A DNA stretch of 64,000 nt from Monodelphis domestica (taxonomy: Eukaryota > Chordata > Mammalia > Didelphimorphia > Didelphidae). Made by a program: the position numbers and the translations under genes. The stretch lies in assembly GCF_027887165.1 (NCBI RefSeq), contig NC_077228.1, forward strand, positions 183,191,309-183,255,308. Reading direction: 5' to 3'. Below the pieces are notes generated by a model that did not search any database, was not told where the DNA came from, and saw only the letters and a program-made list of their open reading frames with translations. Below, in pieces: positions 31,701 through 42,269 of this stretch. How positions within the stretch are numbered: position 1 is the first letter of the stretch; each line of letters starts with the position of its first letter.

Positions 31701-34700
31701 CTGTAGGATATTATTTTCTCTTCTAAAACTAGATTATCAGTGTAAATTTATAATTATTGCTTCAGATTGGAATCCTGAGAAATCCTGCAGCTGACATTGT
31801 CAAACAGCTGCTTCCTTGAACCCCAAAATAAGTTCAAGTCCCCTGTCTTGGCGCAGAATCTAGTCAATCCCACCAGGATTGGTTGGTCTCATTGACCTTG
31901 TGCTCCTAGGCACTGGGCAGGTTAATTTTGTGCTCCTTGGTACTGTGCAGTAGCTCTTTTGTGATCCCTTCTCCTAGAATCAGACACAATCATTAATCAA
32001 AGTTCCATAATATTTAACAATCAATGGCAGGTTTCCATAGTCTAAAGCTTTTGGGTATGCATTGATATTAGAACTAATGAACATTTTAAACTTATCCTAG
32101 TGCAAAATCAAAAAAACATTAATTTTGGTAACATGTGCTTCAAGTTAAAAAAATGAGAGACAAAAAGAAAACTCGAATACTCTATTGCACATACAAGGAA
32201 AAAATATAATAAAATTTTTAAATCAAAAATATATAATTCATATTCCATGTAGAGTAGGGAGAGAAGGGAGGGAGATACCTCAGAACTTTAATGTAACAAT
32301 TTCTTTTTCAAAAGTGTTGCTATAAGATTTTTGTATATCATAGTGTTTGGAGAAATTGACACAGGTTCCCCCATAACTCTAGGCTTCTCTTTCTCTTTTG
32401 ACAGAGTTAAATTAGAAGATGTTGAAATTACTGAGAACTCTGCAGAAGGCAGAAATGGACTCACTTACTCACACAAAAAAGCACAGAAGAGGAGAACTAC
32501 ATGGGAGGAACAAGAGTCTGATGCAGAGAATGATCAATTCACAGAGAAGCATTGGAAAGGGGGTGAGACAACTGAAGCCTCCTTTGTAGAATTAGATCGA
32601 GTAATAAAGAAGAAAAGCAAGAAGAGAAAAAAGAATGAAGGAGGAAGTGAAGATAATGGAAAATGGACCCCCAACAACTTAGGGAAGGAGAAGGAAGGGA
32701 AAGTTGAAGATAAGAAACAGAAAAAATCTACAAAGTTATCTAAGACAAAGACGTTGCCAGAACAGACCAAAAAAAGTCATAATGTTCAGAAGAATGCTAC
32801 CAATAAAACCACTTTTGCAGAAACCAAGAGGAAAAAGGATATTGGCCTATCTTCTAAAGCTAACTGTGATATCTCATCAGATTCTGATTCTTATGCCACA
32901 TCATTAGATGATAGCCGTGGCAAAGCAAGTCTTGATGATAAGAAATTAGTAGAGGAGCCATCATTTATCACAGTAAAGCCATCTGGTTCCCACCCAACTG
33001 CAAATAGACGTATTAGCATCATTGACACTAATAAGGGCAGAGGAGAATCATCCTCTAGTTTGGATTCCAGTTCCAGTTCAGATGAGCAGGGCAAGATGCC
33101 ACGTAGAGCTCCACCATTGTCTCCTCCACCAACTACATCAGTATCTCCAGCATCTTCACAGTCAAATGGTCTGGATACAGACAGTCGCTTAGGATCAAGA
33201 GAAGAGATGCGATATTTGGATAAGCCAGCATTGGGGAGCAGTGGAAAACTGACAGCACCTCTGGTTCCAGAAAAAACTCCTCACCCCGGCAGTTTTGGAA
33301 GGGGACGGGGAAGAGGAGAGGACCTTTTGCCCTGGAGGGGACCTAGGGGCCGGGGTTTTCGTGGAATAAGAGGACGAGGGAGAGGGGGAAACAATTTTAC
33401 GTATAATGTTGAATCACAGAAACAGCAGCAATTAACTGAAATAGCAAAAAACACTTCAATTCTTATCCAGGTATGTGGCCTTCCTTCTTTTATCTATTTA
33501 TTTTTACTCCCTACATATTTAGCCAACTTGAAATATGGTGAAGCCTTGAGTTTATCTATTCAGTATGTATTACTACTAATGAAATCAGCCAATCATTGAG
33601 CATTTATTGTCTACTATATGCCAAGCATTCTGCTAGGGATACAAAGACAAAATTAATTCATCCTCAAGAATTTAAAATTCTTTTGGGGGTATTAGTGAGT
33701 TTGTATGTATGTGCTTAAGTATAAATATAAGTTAATTTTCGGGTTTAGGGCATAAACACCTAGATGAATGAGGAGAAGTTTTATGTAGAACATAACACTT
33801 GAGCTGAGTTTTAAAGGAGTCGAGATTTAAAAGGCTGAGGTGAAGAGGGAGTGCTTTCCAAATATGGAGGACATCCAGGGCAAAGGCACAGAGATGGAAG
33901 ATGGAGTGCCCTTGGTGAAGAACAGCAAGGTGACTGCTCTAATTGGACAAAACAGTGTGGGGGAAAAAAAAGAAGAATGTAAAACAAGGTTGAAAAGGTA
34001 GGTGGACACCAGGCTATGAAGCACTTTAAAAGCCAGACAGAAGGGTTTATAATTGATCTGAGAAGCAATAAGGTATAAATTAAAGTTGGAGTTAGGGTAG
34101 TGATGTGGTTAGACCTGTTCTTGAAGAAAATCATTTGAACATCTATGTGGAGAATGGTGTGGAGAGGCTCTTGATAGAAGGAGACCAATTAGAAGAATTT
34201 TGTAGTGTCCATGCCACAGTGATGAGAGCCTACACTAAGATTGAAGAGGTAGAAACAAGGTTTGACAACTGACTGAACATATGAAATGAGGGAGGACGAG
34301 ACATTGAGGAGAGATAACACTCAAGTTATTAACCTGGGAAACTAGGATAATCGTGGTGTCCTAGGCAAAAGCAAGAAAGGGCACTTGAGGAGAAAGATAA
34401 TGAGTCCTGTTTTGGACTTGTTCAGTTAGTAGTGATGCTTAGTAAACTTTTTGTTGGAAATGTCCCATAGGCAGGTGGAGATAATTTATCAGAGTTCAGA
34501 GGACAGACTAGATGGATAAATCTGGGAGCTGCCTAGATAGAAGTTTTAATTAAACCTCTGAAAGAGTGTGAAGAAACCTGGAAAGCCTTGTGGTATATTC
34601 TGTTGGGCTCCATCATATGGATAATGATCCAGCAAAGGAAACTGAGAGGGAATAGTCACACAGGTAGTAGGAAAATCAAGGGAGAGCATTGCTACGAAAA

Positions 34701-37700
34701 CTCTGTGCAACAAAGGATCTAGGAGAAGAGGTTGGAGAGTAGTGTGAGATGCTGTAAAGAGTTTGGGAAGGAATGAAGATTGAGAAAAGATTATCAGATT
34801 TAGCAACTAAGAGAGTACTAGTAATTTTGGAGCTATTTTAGTTGAGCAATGATGTTGGGAGACAGATTACAAAGGGTTGAGGAAAGAGAGGTAATGAGGG
34901 TAGGACAGCTTTTTCTAGGAATTTGGCTGAGGAGAGGAGAGAAAACTTAAGGAGATGGAAGGATCTAATGAGGGAAATATAAAGACTTAAATATGATTGT
35001 AGGCAGCAAGGAAGGAATTGTTAAATGAGAAGAGATTAAAGATTAAAGAAAGAGATACGGGATAATAGTCCTGGCAGTCTTCTGGAAAAGATGGGAAGAG
35101 ATGGTTTCAGGAGTAAATACAGAGGGTTAGCCATTCATATCTTCATAGCCATCATTGTTTTTTTTAGAATCCAGTGGAGACTCCTCAGAAGGACTACAGT
35201 CTACTTCCTCAACTAGCAGCACCCCCTCTGGTGGGGGATAAGATTGCATTTAAGGTATTTCTTCCCCCAAGAACCCCCAACACCCCCAACATCTGAATGG
35301 TCTGAGAAACTAAAATGATTGTAGGAGTTCTTAACTTGGAGTCTATGGATAGATTTCTGGGGATCTTTAAAAATAGTTTTTAATACTGGTATTTCAATAT
35401 AAGTAGTTTCTTTAGTCCTATGTATTTCATTTTACCTATTCAAAAAACAATATTCTGAGGGGTCCACAGGCTTCACCAGATTACCCAAGGGAGTCATGTC
35501 ATAAAAAGTTAAAAACCCTTGGTCTGTTGGATTAGACAATTAAGCAATAGTTTAGATATTTCCCATTTCCATCCCTGCCACTCTTTCATGTGTTTAATGT
35601 TGGTTGAGCAAATGGAGTAGGAGAGATCTGCAGTTTTACATGACTGTGCTATCTTAGGGGAGTAAAGTGAGAAGAAGCTATAAGATGCCCTTCTCAGGAA
35701 TGAGAAGACATAGAGGGAAGCCTTAATCCAGTTCCCATTTTTGTCCTTTCTTTCCAGATCTAGTTTCCCTCACTGTTTTTCCTTTTCTCTCCCACCTTCA
35801 TTTTTGTCTCAACTTCATGTACTACATAAATGACAAATGGGTATTATTTATTGATATGAAAAACTTCTTAGTTTCCCCCCATTGTTATCAACAATGAATG
35901 GCTAACTGTCCTTGTTGTGTCAGCATTTTTAAAAGTTTAAGAATGAACAATTATATTGTTTTTTTCTGTTTATCTTTCTTAGCTTTTAGAACTGAGACCA
36001 GATTATTCTCCTGATGTGTCTAGTTACAAGGTACTTTTTTAAAAATTGCTTTTTGACAAAAGGAAAGGTATTTAGAGCACATGGTTTAAAAATAATCTTA
36101 GTCATATTTGTAAGATTTGATATCACTTTTAACATGCTTAGTATTTTTAGTTATAGACTTTATTATAACAGCTCATATTTATGATACTTTTTTCTCTTTT
36201 TTTATTTTACTGATTTCTTTATTATCAATTACATGTTATAACAAATTTCCACACAAGTTTTTCTAAATTCTATGATCAAACTTATCTCCCTTCCCTTCAC
36301 CATCCTGCGGCTGGCAGGCAATTCGATCTGAGTTATACATGTATTATATATGATACTTTTAAAAGTTTACAAAGCACTTTACTTTTGACAACCCTGTGAA
36401 GTTTGTGGTATAGGTACTTTTATATCCACATTTTATAGATGAGACTCTGAGAGCTAAAGTGATTTGCCAATGAGCGTAGAGCTCATGGTGGTCTGTGATA
36501 AGTCTCAAGCTCAAGGACTCACAAATTCAGTGCTGTGTTTACTATGTCATGCTTATTCTCCATTGAGCTGAGTAGTATAGTTAATAGGAAAATAAAAAAA
36601 ATATTAATATACATTTCTATTTTTTTAAACCTTTACCTTCCATCTTAGAATCGATACTGTGTATTGATTCCAAGGCAGAAGAGCAGTAAAGGCCAGGCAA
36701 TGGGGGTTAAGTGACTTGCCCAGGGTCACAGAGCTGGGAAGTGTCTGAGGCCAGATTTGAACCTAGGACCTCCCATCTCTAAGCCAGGCTCTCAATCTAC
36801 TGAGCCATCCAACTATCCCTAGCCATTTCTATTTTAAGCTTAGTAATGGGTGAACTTTCCCATGTGCTTCATGAAGGATGAGCATTTCCAACTAAAGAAA
36901 TAATTTTTGCAGTTGGCTTTCTCAGTCTATAACATCACATTTTTCAGCTCACATTTTCCCTGTTGTGAACTCTTAGCTGAGTGAATCTAAGCAAAATTTT
37001 AAAGGCTTAGATAATTCTAATTAGATTAGAGTTTCACATAATTATACTGATAATGATTACATTAACATGTTTCTTTTGAGTTGTCAGTTTATAACTTTAC
37101 CTTTGAAATTGAGCTATTCAATATCTCTGAGACTTTCTACTGGCAAACTGCTTATTACAATTCAGTAAAACTTTGATTTAGCTAGAATGATCCAGAAACA
37201 ATATGTTGGTTATTTATAATTTGTTACCTAGAACGGCTTCTTAAAAAAAAATAGCTAACTAAAAGTCTTTCTAAAGTATATTAGTATGCTTCTTTTGCAA
37301 AGTACATATAGTACTTTGATTAAAATTCCCATTGATTGTGCTATACACTTATGGCTGACTTTGAAATTCTAGAACATGCCTTCAAAATTCTGATTTTGTA
37401 ATAAAATCTTGATGAGAACTTTTGTCTCTGCCTCTCCAAAATACCTTTTAAGCTATTTTTTAAAATTACAATCACTTTTGGGGGACAAAAATTTCCCATT
37501 ATTGAAGATATTCAAAAGAGTGCACAAAAGGCATTAGCAATGGAGATTCCCCAAGCAAGAATGGGGAATCCTCAGTGTTTTTGTTTGTTTTTCAAATTTT
37601 GATTTACAAGTTTTTCTGTCCTACAAATGTGACTACCTGACTGTGTCAGGTAGCAGAATTTTCCCTGTCAGAACAGTAGGATTAGCATGACCATACTGGC

Positions 37701-40221
37701 CAGTCAGTGTTATATCAGGGAAACTTTTATAACCAGACCATGTGTAAAATGCAAGATAGAGCCTTGAGAACAAAGTATGTACAGGTTAAAAAAGAAGTGG
37801 GACCAACTGTGCGATTTTGGTTCTTCCCTCTTTCCTTCTGGGGATTTCCATCCCTTGTTCAGAAGGCAGTTCTGAAGCAAGAGTTTCCAAACAGGTTAGC
37901 AGTAATGACAGCCTTATTAAAATGAGCACATAGCTTCTCATCATTTGGCTGCATGTATTCTGGTATGTTTTTTCTGGTAAGAGTTCATTCTCAGTTCCAT
38001 AACTTGTATTTTATTATGATATTGAGTTTATTTCTGATCTTCCAGATTTGAATGGTTATTGGCTTAAGTTAAATTTTGTTTTATTTGTGTTGAGGTTTGC
38101 CTGTGTTGTTGGAATGAAATACTTACTAAAACTATACTTTCATGTGAATCTTTTTGTTTTGGAAGGAGGGGAAAATAATAAACTACAATGTTGATGCTCA
38201 GGAAGTAGAAATAGAAATCCTTTCATCTTTACCAGGTAAGTCCCATTTTGAAACTTTGGCTGTGGATTTCTAGAGTGCTTTTAAATAGCTTTCAAAAAAG
38301 TAGATGAGTTTTGAATGGCTTCCTTATCATTAAAACTACACTGTTTCAAGGTACTCATTCTCATACCAACTATCCAATTGATAGTGATTAGCAGAATATC
38401 TTAGTTGCTTGGAAAATGCACACCCTTATACTTCCTCTCTCCAACCTTCTCTTACCTATGGTTTCAGTGGTGAAGGAACCTGGGAAGTTTGACCTGGTGT
38501 ACCAGAACGAAAATGGAGCAGAAGTGGTAGAGTATGCAGTGTCACAGGAAAGATTGGTATGCTTCTATTCTGGGAATTTCTTGGTGTCATTCTTTTTTTA
38601 AAAAAGTTTTATTAATGCTTTATTTTTTTTTAACTTTTTTTAAACCCTTACCTTCCTTTTTAGAATCAATATTGTACATTGGTTCCAAGACAGACGAGTG
38701 GTAAGGGATAAATGATGGGGTTAAGTGATTTAACCATGGTCACAAAACTAGAAAATGTGTGAGGCCAGATTTGAACCCAGGAATTCCTATCTCCAGGCCT
38801 GGCTCTCTACCCACTGAGCCACCTAGCTGCCCCTACTGCTTTACTTTAAACAATTACTTGCCAGGATTTTTGTTGTAGTAGGTTTTTTATTATTATTATT
38901 CAAGTATTCTATAATTCTGTTAAGCATGGTTTGACTTCTTTCTGTGTTATTTGTTTAAACTAGGAAATTGCTAGGGCTTGCTTTTTTTGAAACCCTTCCT
39001 TCTGCCTTAGATGGCAGAAGAGCAATAAGAGCTAGGCAGTGGAGATTAAGTTCCTTGCCCAGGGTCACACAGCTAGGACGGGCCTCAGGCCAGGAATTAC
39101 TATTTTTTTTTAAGTGTTTGGTGTAGATTAGTAAAGCAGTCAGAAATTTTTCAGTGCTTATATTTGAAATCTAAAAATTTGACACGAATTGGCTTTTTTA
39201 CTTTGCCTATATTGAAATGAAAAATATGTGTTTTAAGACAATGTTTATTTAAAGGTTTTGTATTTTAGGTAAATTTTATAAACAGCAACCTCCCATTGTC
39301 CCAAATTTAAATAGTTGGGAAACTCAAATACAGAGCTTTTTTCTATATTTCATGAAAAGTTTTTCTAATTTTATGAGCGGTGGTAAGCTTTCAGACTTAT
39401 TTTTTAAAAGATCAATTTTCAGGGCATATGATTAGAATACCTAGATACTGACCTACTCTCTGGATCATATTTCTGATCTTTTTGCCATAATGCATTTCTA
39501 GAGATTTTTTACTAAGAAGATAGAAAAAAACATTATTTTCCTCTGTGTGCTGCTTACACAGCTAGGTTTATTGATGAGTTTGTAATTTCTGTTACTAAAT
39601 GATGCATCATTAATAAAATTATACTTTTAGGAAGGCTAACAGAATTTACAAATGAATGACAAGAAATGAAATACTGGTCTTGTTTTTAATCAGTGTAAGA
39701 ACAGTTTTGTGGAATGCAGAGTGGCAAAAGGAAGGAAATTACCATCTGATAATTACAATAATAGAAGTCCTCTATATGAGGAACAAGATCTTAGCAAGTC
39801 TTCAGAATAATCAAAGATTAATTCAGTTCAACAAGTACTTGCTAAGTCCCTGCTATATGCAAAGCACTCTGCCTGGTAAGGTACAAAGTTTAGCTAGGAA
39901 ATGTTCCTTTTGCTTAGTCTAGAAGGAAGATAATGGAAAACAGTGTCAGTTGTTTTGTTTGAGTTTTTTGTATATGTTCATTTAGTATTAGATGTATATT
40001 ATTCCAGTGTACATATAATTTATTTTTCCATCACTTGGGTTAAATGGAAGTTGTCTATATTTAATGATGAATTTCACCCATTAGAACATGCTACCAGAAA
40101 GGTAATATCATATTAAATGTGTTGGTTTTTTTTTAAATTTTTTCCTCAGATAACTATTCGTTGGAAAGAACTGATTGAACCAAGACTGATTATTGAGCCT
40201 CACCCTAACACTCCCAAGTAA
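19543..40221 (+). CDS. COIL: COIL, coilin (Cajal-body scaffold), complete gene of seven coding exons
   Basis: Joining 19543-19787, 32405-33470, 35168-35254, 35983-36030, 38166-38235, 38468-38556 and 40150-40221 gives 1677 nt and 558 residues (human is 576). All six introns are GT-AG and every junction is in phase. Residues 1-82 match the coilin N-terminal self-association domain ([37 protein letters not shown]). A charged middle follows, with basic nuclear-localisation-like clusters at about 105-112 (HKKAQKRR) and 150-158 (KKKSKKRKK). Next come a Ser-rich acidic stretch at about 297-310 and an Arg-Gly box at about 380-410 ([24 protein letters not shown]). The atypical Tudor-like C-terminus (about 438-558) ends in [18 protein letters not shown] and [13 protein letters not shown]. 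Known role: nuclear scaffold of Cajal bodies that interacts with SMN and Sm proteins in snRNP maturation. Very confident. Confidence 0.97.
20356..20582 (-). repeat. MAR1-like SINE, antisense
   Basis: It begins TTGTTGTTAAGTCCTGACCC and contains GGCAAAGATACTGGAGAC, CTCATTTTACAG and CTCAGGGTCACAC, ending in the complement of the tRNA-like head. Confidence 0.8.
20830..21430 (+). repeat. L2 3' end, interrupted by L1
   Basis: Sense L2 3' UTR: CTAGCTAAAATCCCACC, AGTGCCTTTCCTCCAAGATT, CATTAGACTCTGAACTCC and CTTAGCATAATGCCTAGCA. The L1 interrupts it at 21431, and it finishes at 27199-27262 with CCCTTAATAAATTC. Confidence 0.75.
22160..22919 (-). pseudogene. L1 ORF2 C-terminal relic
   Basis: Two frames (22383-22919 and 22160-22366) encode the ORF2 C-terminal region, including [18 protein letters not shown] and the start of a Cys-rich [14 protein letters not shown] segment. 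The same region is open at 48642-49400. Confidence 0.88.
22936..25535 (-). pseudogene. L1 ORF2 relic (endonuclease and reverse transcriptase)
   Basis: At least five broken reading frames line up along ORF2. In order from the right they are the endonuclease N-terminus (25308-25535), endonuclease middle (25024-25311), linker (24231-24641), fingers (23960-24238) and palm (23359-23946), followed by thumb. The palm signature is FVDD where L1 usually has FADD, a change at the residue before the catalytic aspartates. Frame breaks show it is dead. Confidence 0.9.
26909..27208 (-). pseudogene. L1 ORF1 N-terminal relic with a host-derived start
   Basis: This frame aligns with the ORF1 start of the copy at 43172 (EDFYGGKTQ versus DTFYGAKIQ). 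Its first codons come from the flanking target duplication and not from L1, because the insertion is 5'-truncated within ORF1. It is therefore a chance fusion. Confidence 0.75.
27340..27890 (-). repeat. L2 body, antisense
   Basis: It contains GGGAGCCACTGGCGTTATTA, AGGAAAATCACTGTGGTGGC, GGAGGATGGATTTGATTGGG and AAGGCTTGCACTAGAGG, the reversed L2 pattern also seen at 33600-35125. Confidence 0.7.
28300..28755 (+). repeat. CR1-clade (L3-like) LINE 3' region
   Basis: It contains CTTGGGGCAGCCTATCCCTC, CTCTTTGCAGCTTCCACCTA, CTAATCCCTCTTTCAAATGA and TTGATATACTTGAACG, and then CTCAGAACTGAACATAA. This is the order seen in CR1-type LINE 3' UTRs of amniotes. Confidence 0.6.
28765..29033 (+). repeat. MAR1-like SINE
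   Basis: The head reads GGCAGCTAGGTGGCTCATTG. The B-box region is GAGTTCAAGTCTGGCCTC, the 3' half has CAAACCACTCCAGTATCTTT and CCAAGAAAACCCC, and the end is GACTGAACAACAACAAAA. This is the best preserved of the four copies. Confidence 0.85.
29130..30605 (+). repeat. L2 LINE with reverse transcriptase relic
   Basis: Around 29380-29430 one frame gives [16 protein letters not shown], the palm-domain motif of L2/CR1 reverse transcriptases. Downstream is L2 3' UTR (CATATGACCATGCCACTCCC, TCCACTGCTTCCCCATCACC, ATTAAATTGCAAACTC), terminating CACTTAGCACAATG, TTGGCACTTAATG. Many stops are present, so it is an old copy. Confidence 0.8.
30738..30990 (-). repeat. MAR1-like SINE, antisense
   Basis: It contains TTGGTTCAGTCATGTTCAAC, AAAGATACTGGAGAGATTTG, CTCCAGCTCATTTTACCAG and CAGGGTCACACAGTAG, then TCTATCCATTGTACCGCTAC. 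Confidence 0.8.
32405..33470 (+). CDS. COIL: COIL coding exon 2 (largest)
   Basis: It encodes the last base of Arg82 through Gln437 (355 codons), ending CAG|GTATGT. It contains the whole low-complexity middle: basic clusters, Ser-rich segment and RG box. The frame is open from 32331 upstream of the acceptor, but those codons are intronic. Confidence 0.96.
33600..35125 (-). repeat. antisense L2 filling COIL intron 2
   Basis: The left end is an L2 3' terminus reversed (GAGCATTTATTGTCTACTAT). The body contains ATGGAGGACATCCAGGGC, AGCCAGACAGAAGGGTTTAT, TTGGACTTGTTCAG, GAAATGTCCCATAGGCAGGT and GGCTGAGGAGAGGAGAG. About 1.5 kb of the 1.7 kb intron is this one element. Confidence 0.75.
35168..35254 (+). 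CDS. COIL: COIL coding exon 3
   Basis: 87 nt, residues 438-466 ([15 protein letters not shown] then LVGDKIAFK). The acceptor is TTTTTTTAG and the donor AAG|GTATTT. It is nearly identical to human coilin at the start of the Tudor-like domain. Confidence 0.96.
35983..36030 (+). CDS. COIL: COIL coding exon 4
   Basis: 48 nt, residues 467-482 ([16 protein letters not shown]). The acceptor is TCTTTCTTAG and the donor AAG|GTACTT. Confidence 0.96.
36192..36348 (-). mobile_element. short L1 3'-end insertion, antisense
   Basis: Antisense L1 3' end (ACATGTTATAACAAATTTCC; CATCCTGCGGCTGGCAGGCA), flanked by the 12 bp duplication TATGATACTTTT (36180-36191 and 36349-36360). It splits an antisense MIR that resumes AAAAGTTTACAAAGCACTTT and ends near 36555. 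Confidence 0.8.
36361..36555 (-). repeat. MIR SINE, antisense (right part)
   Basis: It contains AGTTTACAAAGCACTTTACT, GGTATAGGTACTTTTATATC, TTTATAGATGAGACTC and AAAGTGATTTGCC. The left part is 36160-36180, before the L1 insertion. Confidence 0.65.
36624..36823 (-). repeat. WSINE1-like SINE in COIL intron 4
   Basis: A full antisense copy flanked by the 12 bp duplication CATTTCTATTTT at 36612-36623 and 36824-36835. Confidence 0.9.
36836..38165 (+). other. COIL intron 4, right part, no gene seen
   Basis: AT-rich sequence without a recognisable repeat or RNA gene. A frame at 37707-37925 lacks any similarity. It ends in the exon 5 acceptor TTTTGTTTTGGAAG. Confidence 0.5.
38166..38235 (+). CDS. 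COIL: COIL coding exon 5
   Basis: 70 nt encoding residues 483-505 ([23 protein letters not shown]) plus the first base of Val506. The acceptor is GTTTTGGAAG and the donor CCAG|GTAAGT. Confidence 0.95.
38468..38556 (+). CDS. COIL: COIL coding exon 6
   Basis: 89 nt completing Val506 through Leu535 ([20 protein letters not shown]). The acceptor is ATGGTTTCAG and the donor TTG|GTATGC. Its last two residues, Arg-Leu, differ from human Ser-Lys at the same junction. Confidence 0.94.
38633..38833 (-). repeat. WSINE1-like SINE in COIL intron 6
   Basis: An antisense copy only about 75 bases after the exon 6 donor: poly-T, CTTACCTTCCTTTTTAGAAT, CACTGAGCCACCTAGCTGCC. An imperfect TGCTTTA duplication flanks it. 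Confidence 0.85.
38983..39095 (-). repeat. truncated WSINE1-like SINE
   Basis: An antisense fragment with CCTTCTGCCTTAGATGGCAG, GAGCTAGGCAGTGGAG and CCAGGGTCACACAGCTAGGA, lacking the head end. Confidence 0.7.
39096..40149 (+). other. COIL intron 6, right part
   Basis: AT-rich. An antisense L2 3' end lies near 39805-39890 (CAACAAGTACTTGCTAAGTC). Otherwise nothing is recognised. It ends in the exon 7 acceptor TTTTTTCCTCAG. Confidence 0.5.
40150..40221 (+). CDS. COIL: COIL coding exon 7 with stop
   Basis: 24 codons including TAA at 40219-40221, encoding residues 536-558 ([23 protein letters not shown]). The human C-terminus continues a few residues longer with a different ending. Confidence 0.96.
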   Translation: MTIRWKELIEPRLIIEPHPNTPK

Positions 40222-40390
40222 AGATCAGGCCTGATAACCATTATCATTCCTCCCAATGTATATATTGCCAGATAAGGACTAAATATAAGGGTTCAAATAG
40301 TTTACAATTTTTTTTGGTTTGTTTTAGGATGTTGTGAAGGTGTCTATAATTTGGACCTTTTCTAAATAAAGTATTTCAGCATTATAAAGT
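40222..40390 (+). terminator. COIL 3' UTR and poly(A) signal
   Basis: An AATAAA at 40365-40370 is followed by a TAAAG/A-rich stretch and a T-rich downstream element. Cleavage near 40385-40395 would give a 3' UTR of only about 170 bases. Later poly(A) sites cannot be excluded. Confidence 0.65.
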
Positions 40391-41525
40391 AAAAAAAAAT
40401 TTGGTATCTTTTAACATTATGTACTTTTAAAAAATGACCTAACTTTTATATTTAAAACATGTATTATTTTGCAGAATTGTTACTAATCCTAAAATGACTA
40501 TAGTTTTTTAGGATTACATGCATAATTCCTTCTCTCCAACCCCCTTTTATTCCCACCTTCAAATCTGGTCAATAGGATTTTCATAGCAGAATTTGATATA
40601 ACAATTAACTGCTAAGAAGTTAATGATCTATTTGGCCACTGGGTGGTAACATAAGAGGAGACTATATTTTTTATGTCAGTTGAGTAACATTTAAACCACT
40701 AAAACAAATTTCCACATTTTAATAATTTCATCCATCAAAGAATTTTACAAACCTTAGTTTCATTTATAGATAATTATCTCAAGATATAATAGGTATTTAT
40801 TTGTATAGATGTTTTCAGATATTTGGGAAGTGGAGTTCTTTCATATTTCCTATGAGAAAAAGTGTACAGAATCTCAGACTTTGAAGAAGATAACATAAGA
40901 AATTTAGTATATGTGAACTTGGAAAAAACGAGTGCCTAATTTGTGTGAGATGGTTAGCATGGGAGATCTCATGACTTCAAGTTGTATCAATTCATTGAAC
41001 ACTCTCAACTAGATGTTTGACTCCATCATGGAGATGATCACATTCATTCTTCTCTTTAGAAGGAAAAACTGTCTTGTCTACCATAAACTTATCAGAAACA
41101 TGTATTATTAAATAAATAAATAATTGATTAATTAAAAAAAAAGAAACATGCATTGTTACCCAAGCTTTCCTGCTTGGATGGAGAGCCAAATTATAGGTGT
41201 TGTTCCAGCAGCATTTAAAACATTTAACACCTTGGGATTCAGCAGTTTCTCCTATAAATCGAAATTAACCCCAAACAAAGTACTGTCCTTTTATATTTCA
41301 TTCTAATCAGAGACAAAAGTATCACAGCAAGATAAAGCAAGGCACAAAATTTAGGGCTAGTGTTTTTGTTTTGCTTAAACAGAACAATAAAAATCTTGCT
41401 CTATGAAGGGAGATATTTCTTCTGAAACCATTTCTCTCTCTTGCCATTCCCTCCAAGGAGTTACTTTCTCAGGATGGTCAAAGGTGGATTCGGACATATA
41501 GATCTCTCTTTTAAAAAAAAATCCT
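40391..41525. other. intergenic downstream of COIL, no gene seen
   Basis: AT-rich unique-looking sequence. No exon or clear repeat is recognised. Confidence 0.4.
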
Positions 41526-41559
41526 TTTTTAACTCTTCTGTATTAGAATTAATGCTAAG

Positions 41560-42244
41560 TGTAAAGGGCAGAAATGTACGGGACTGAACTAGATTATTTA
41601 AGAATATGGTCACCAGGAATTAAATCAATGCCAAATTATTTTTTAGCAATTTATTTATAAAATATAGAAAGAGTGAAAGTAAGAAAATCAGAGCGAGGAT
41701 AGGGTAAGATATCTTAAGTATTTTGCTCTGGCCCCTAGCTCAACCCAGGCAGGGCTAATTAGTCCACAGCTGGAGGGGTCTCAGCCTTGGGGGATGAATA
41801 AAGCAAGAGTTTCAATCACAAAGCCTCTCTCAAGAAGGGAGGCCTCTCCTAAAGCTAGTCCCTTCAGAAAATCCGGAAGTCAGCCTTTTTCGCTCAGGCA
41901 CATGGTAGTTCTAAGGGAAAAATCCAGGAGCAGTCGGAGGTCCCAGGCTGGAACTACTGCAAGATCAAGTTCAAGGTGAAAGATCTCTTCACAAGAAGTT
42001 CTTGGCATTTTTAAACATTATTCCTTTTCATCACTTCCTGTGACTTCCTTCCATTTTATGTGTACCACTTACAGCTAAAGCTTTGCTTAGGACTGCCCTG
42101 GGGGCTCAGTCAATTCTGATTTGTCACCCACTGTTGCACACGTGGGTCACAGACCAAGTGTAAGTGGGGTGAATGTATACACTTCTGGTGATTAAATCTA
42201 AAAATGGGCAGGGGAGAATTAATCCCATCTTCACATAACTAACA
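41560..42244 (-). mobile_element. solo LTR-like block inside the SINE
   Basis: About 685 bases with termini TGTAAAGGG and CATAACTAACA, that is TG...CA on either strand. It shares a CACTTCCTGT, then CAATTCTGATTTGTCACCCA pattern with the block at 55105-55917, so both appear to be one LTR family. No target-site duplication was found at the SINE junctions and a few SINE bases are missing. Confidence 0.5.
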
Positions 42245-42269
42245 GTTCCAAGGCAAAAGAGCAGTTAGG

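Larger units (their letters stand above)
19788..32404 (+). other. COIL intron 1 (12.6 kb)
   Basis: The donor is GTGCGT and the acceptor CTTTTGACAG. Nearly all of it is repeats: two MAR1-like SINEs antisense and one sense, three L2 segments, a CR1-type segment and a 5.8 kb antisense L1. Stretches 19870-20350, 27890-28300 and 31000-32400 show no gene and no clear repeat, except an L2-like 3' end near 31440-31560. Confidence 0.9.

Noticed and set aside
32331..32404. ATG at 32331 as a COIL start, and the 422-codon frame as a single-exon gene
   Set aside because: The conserved N-terminus is in the exon at 19543. The first codons of this frame lie upstream of a clear acceptor, and the last part runs past the donor at 33471.
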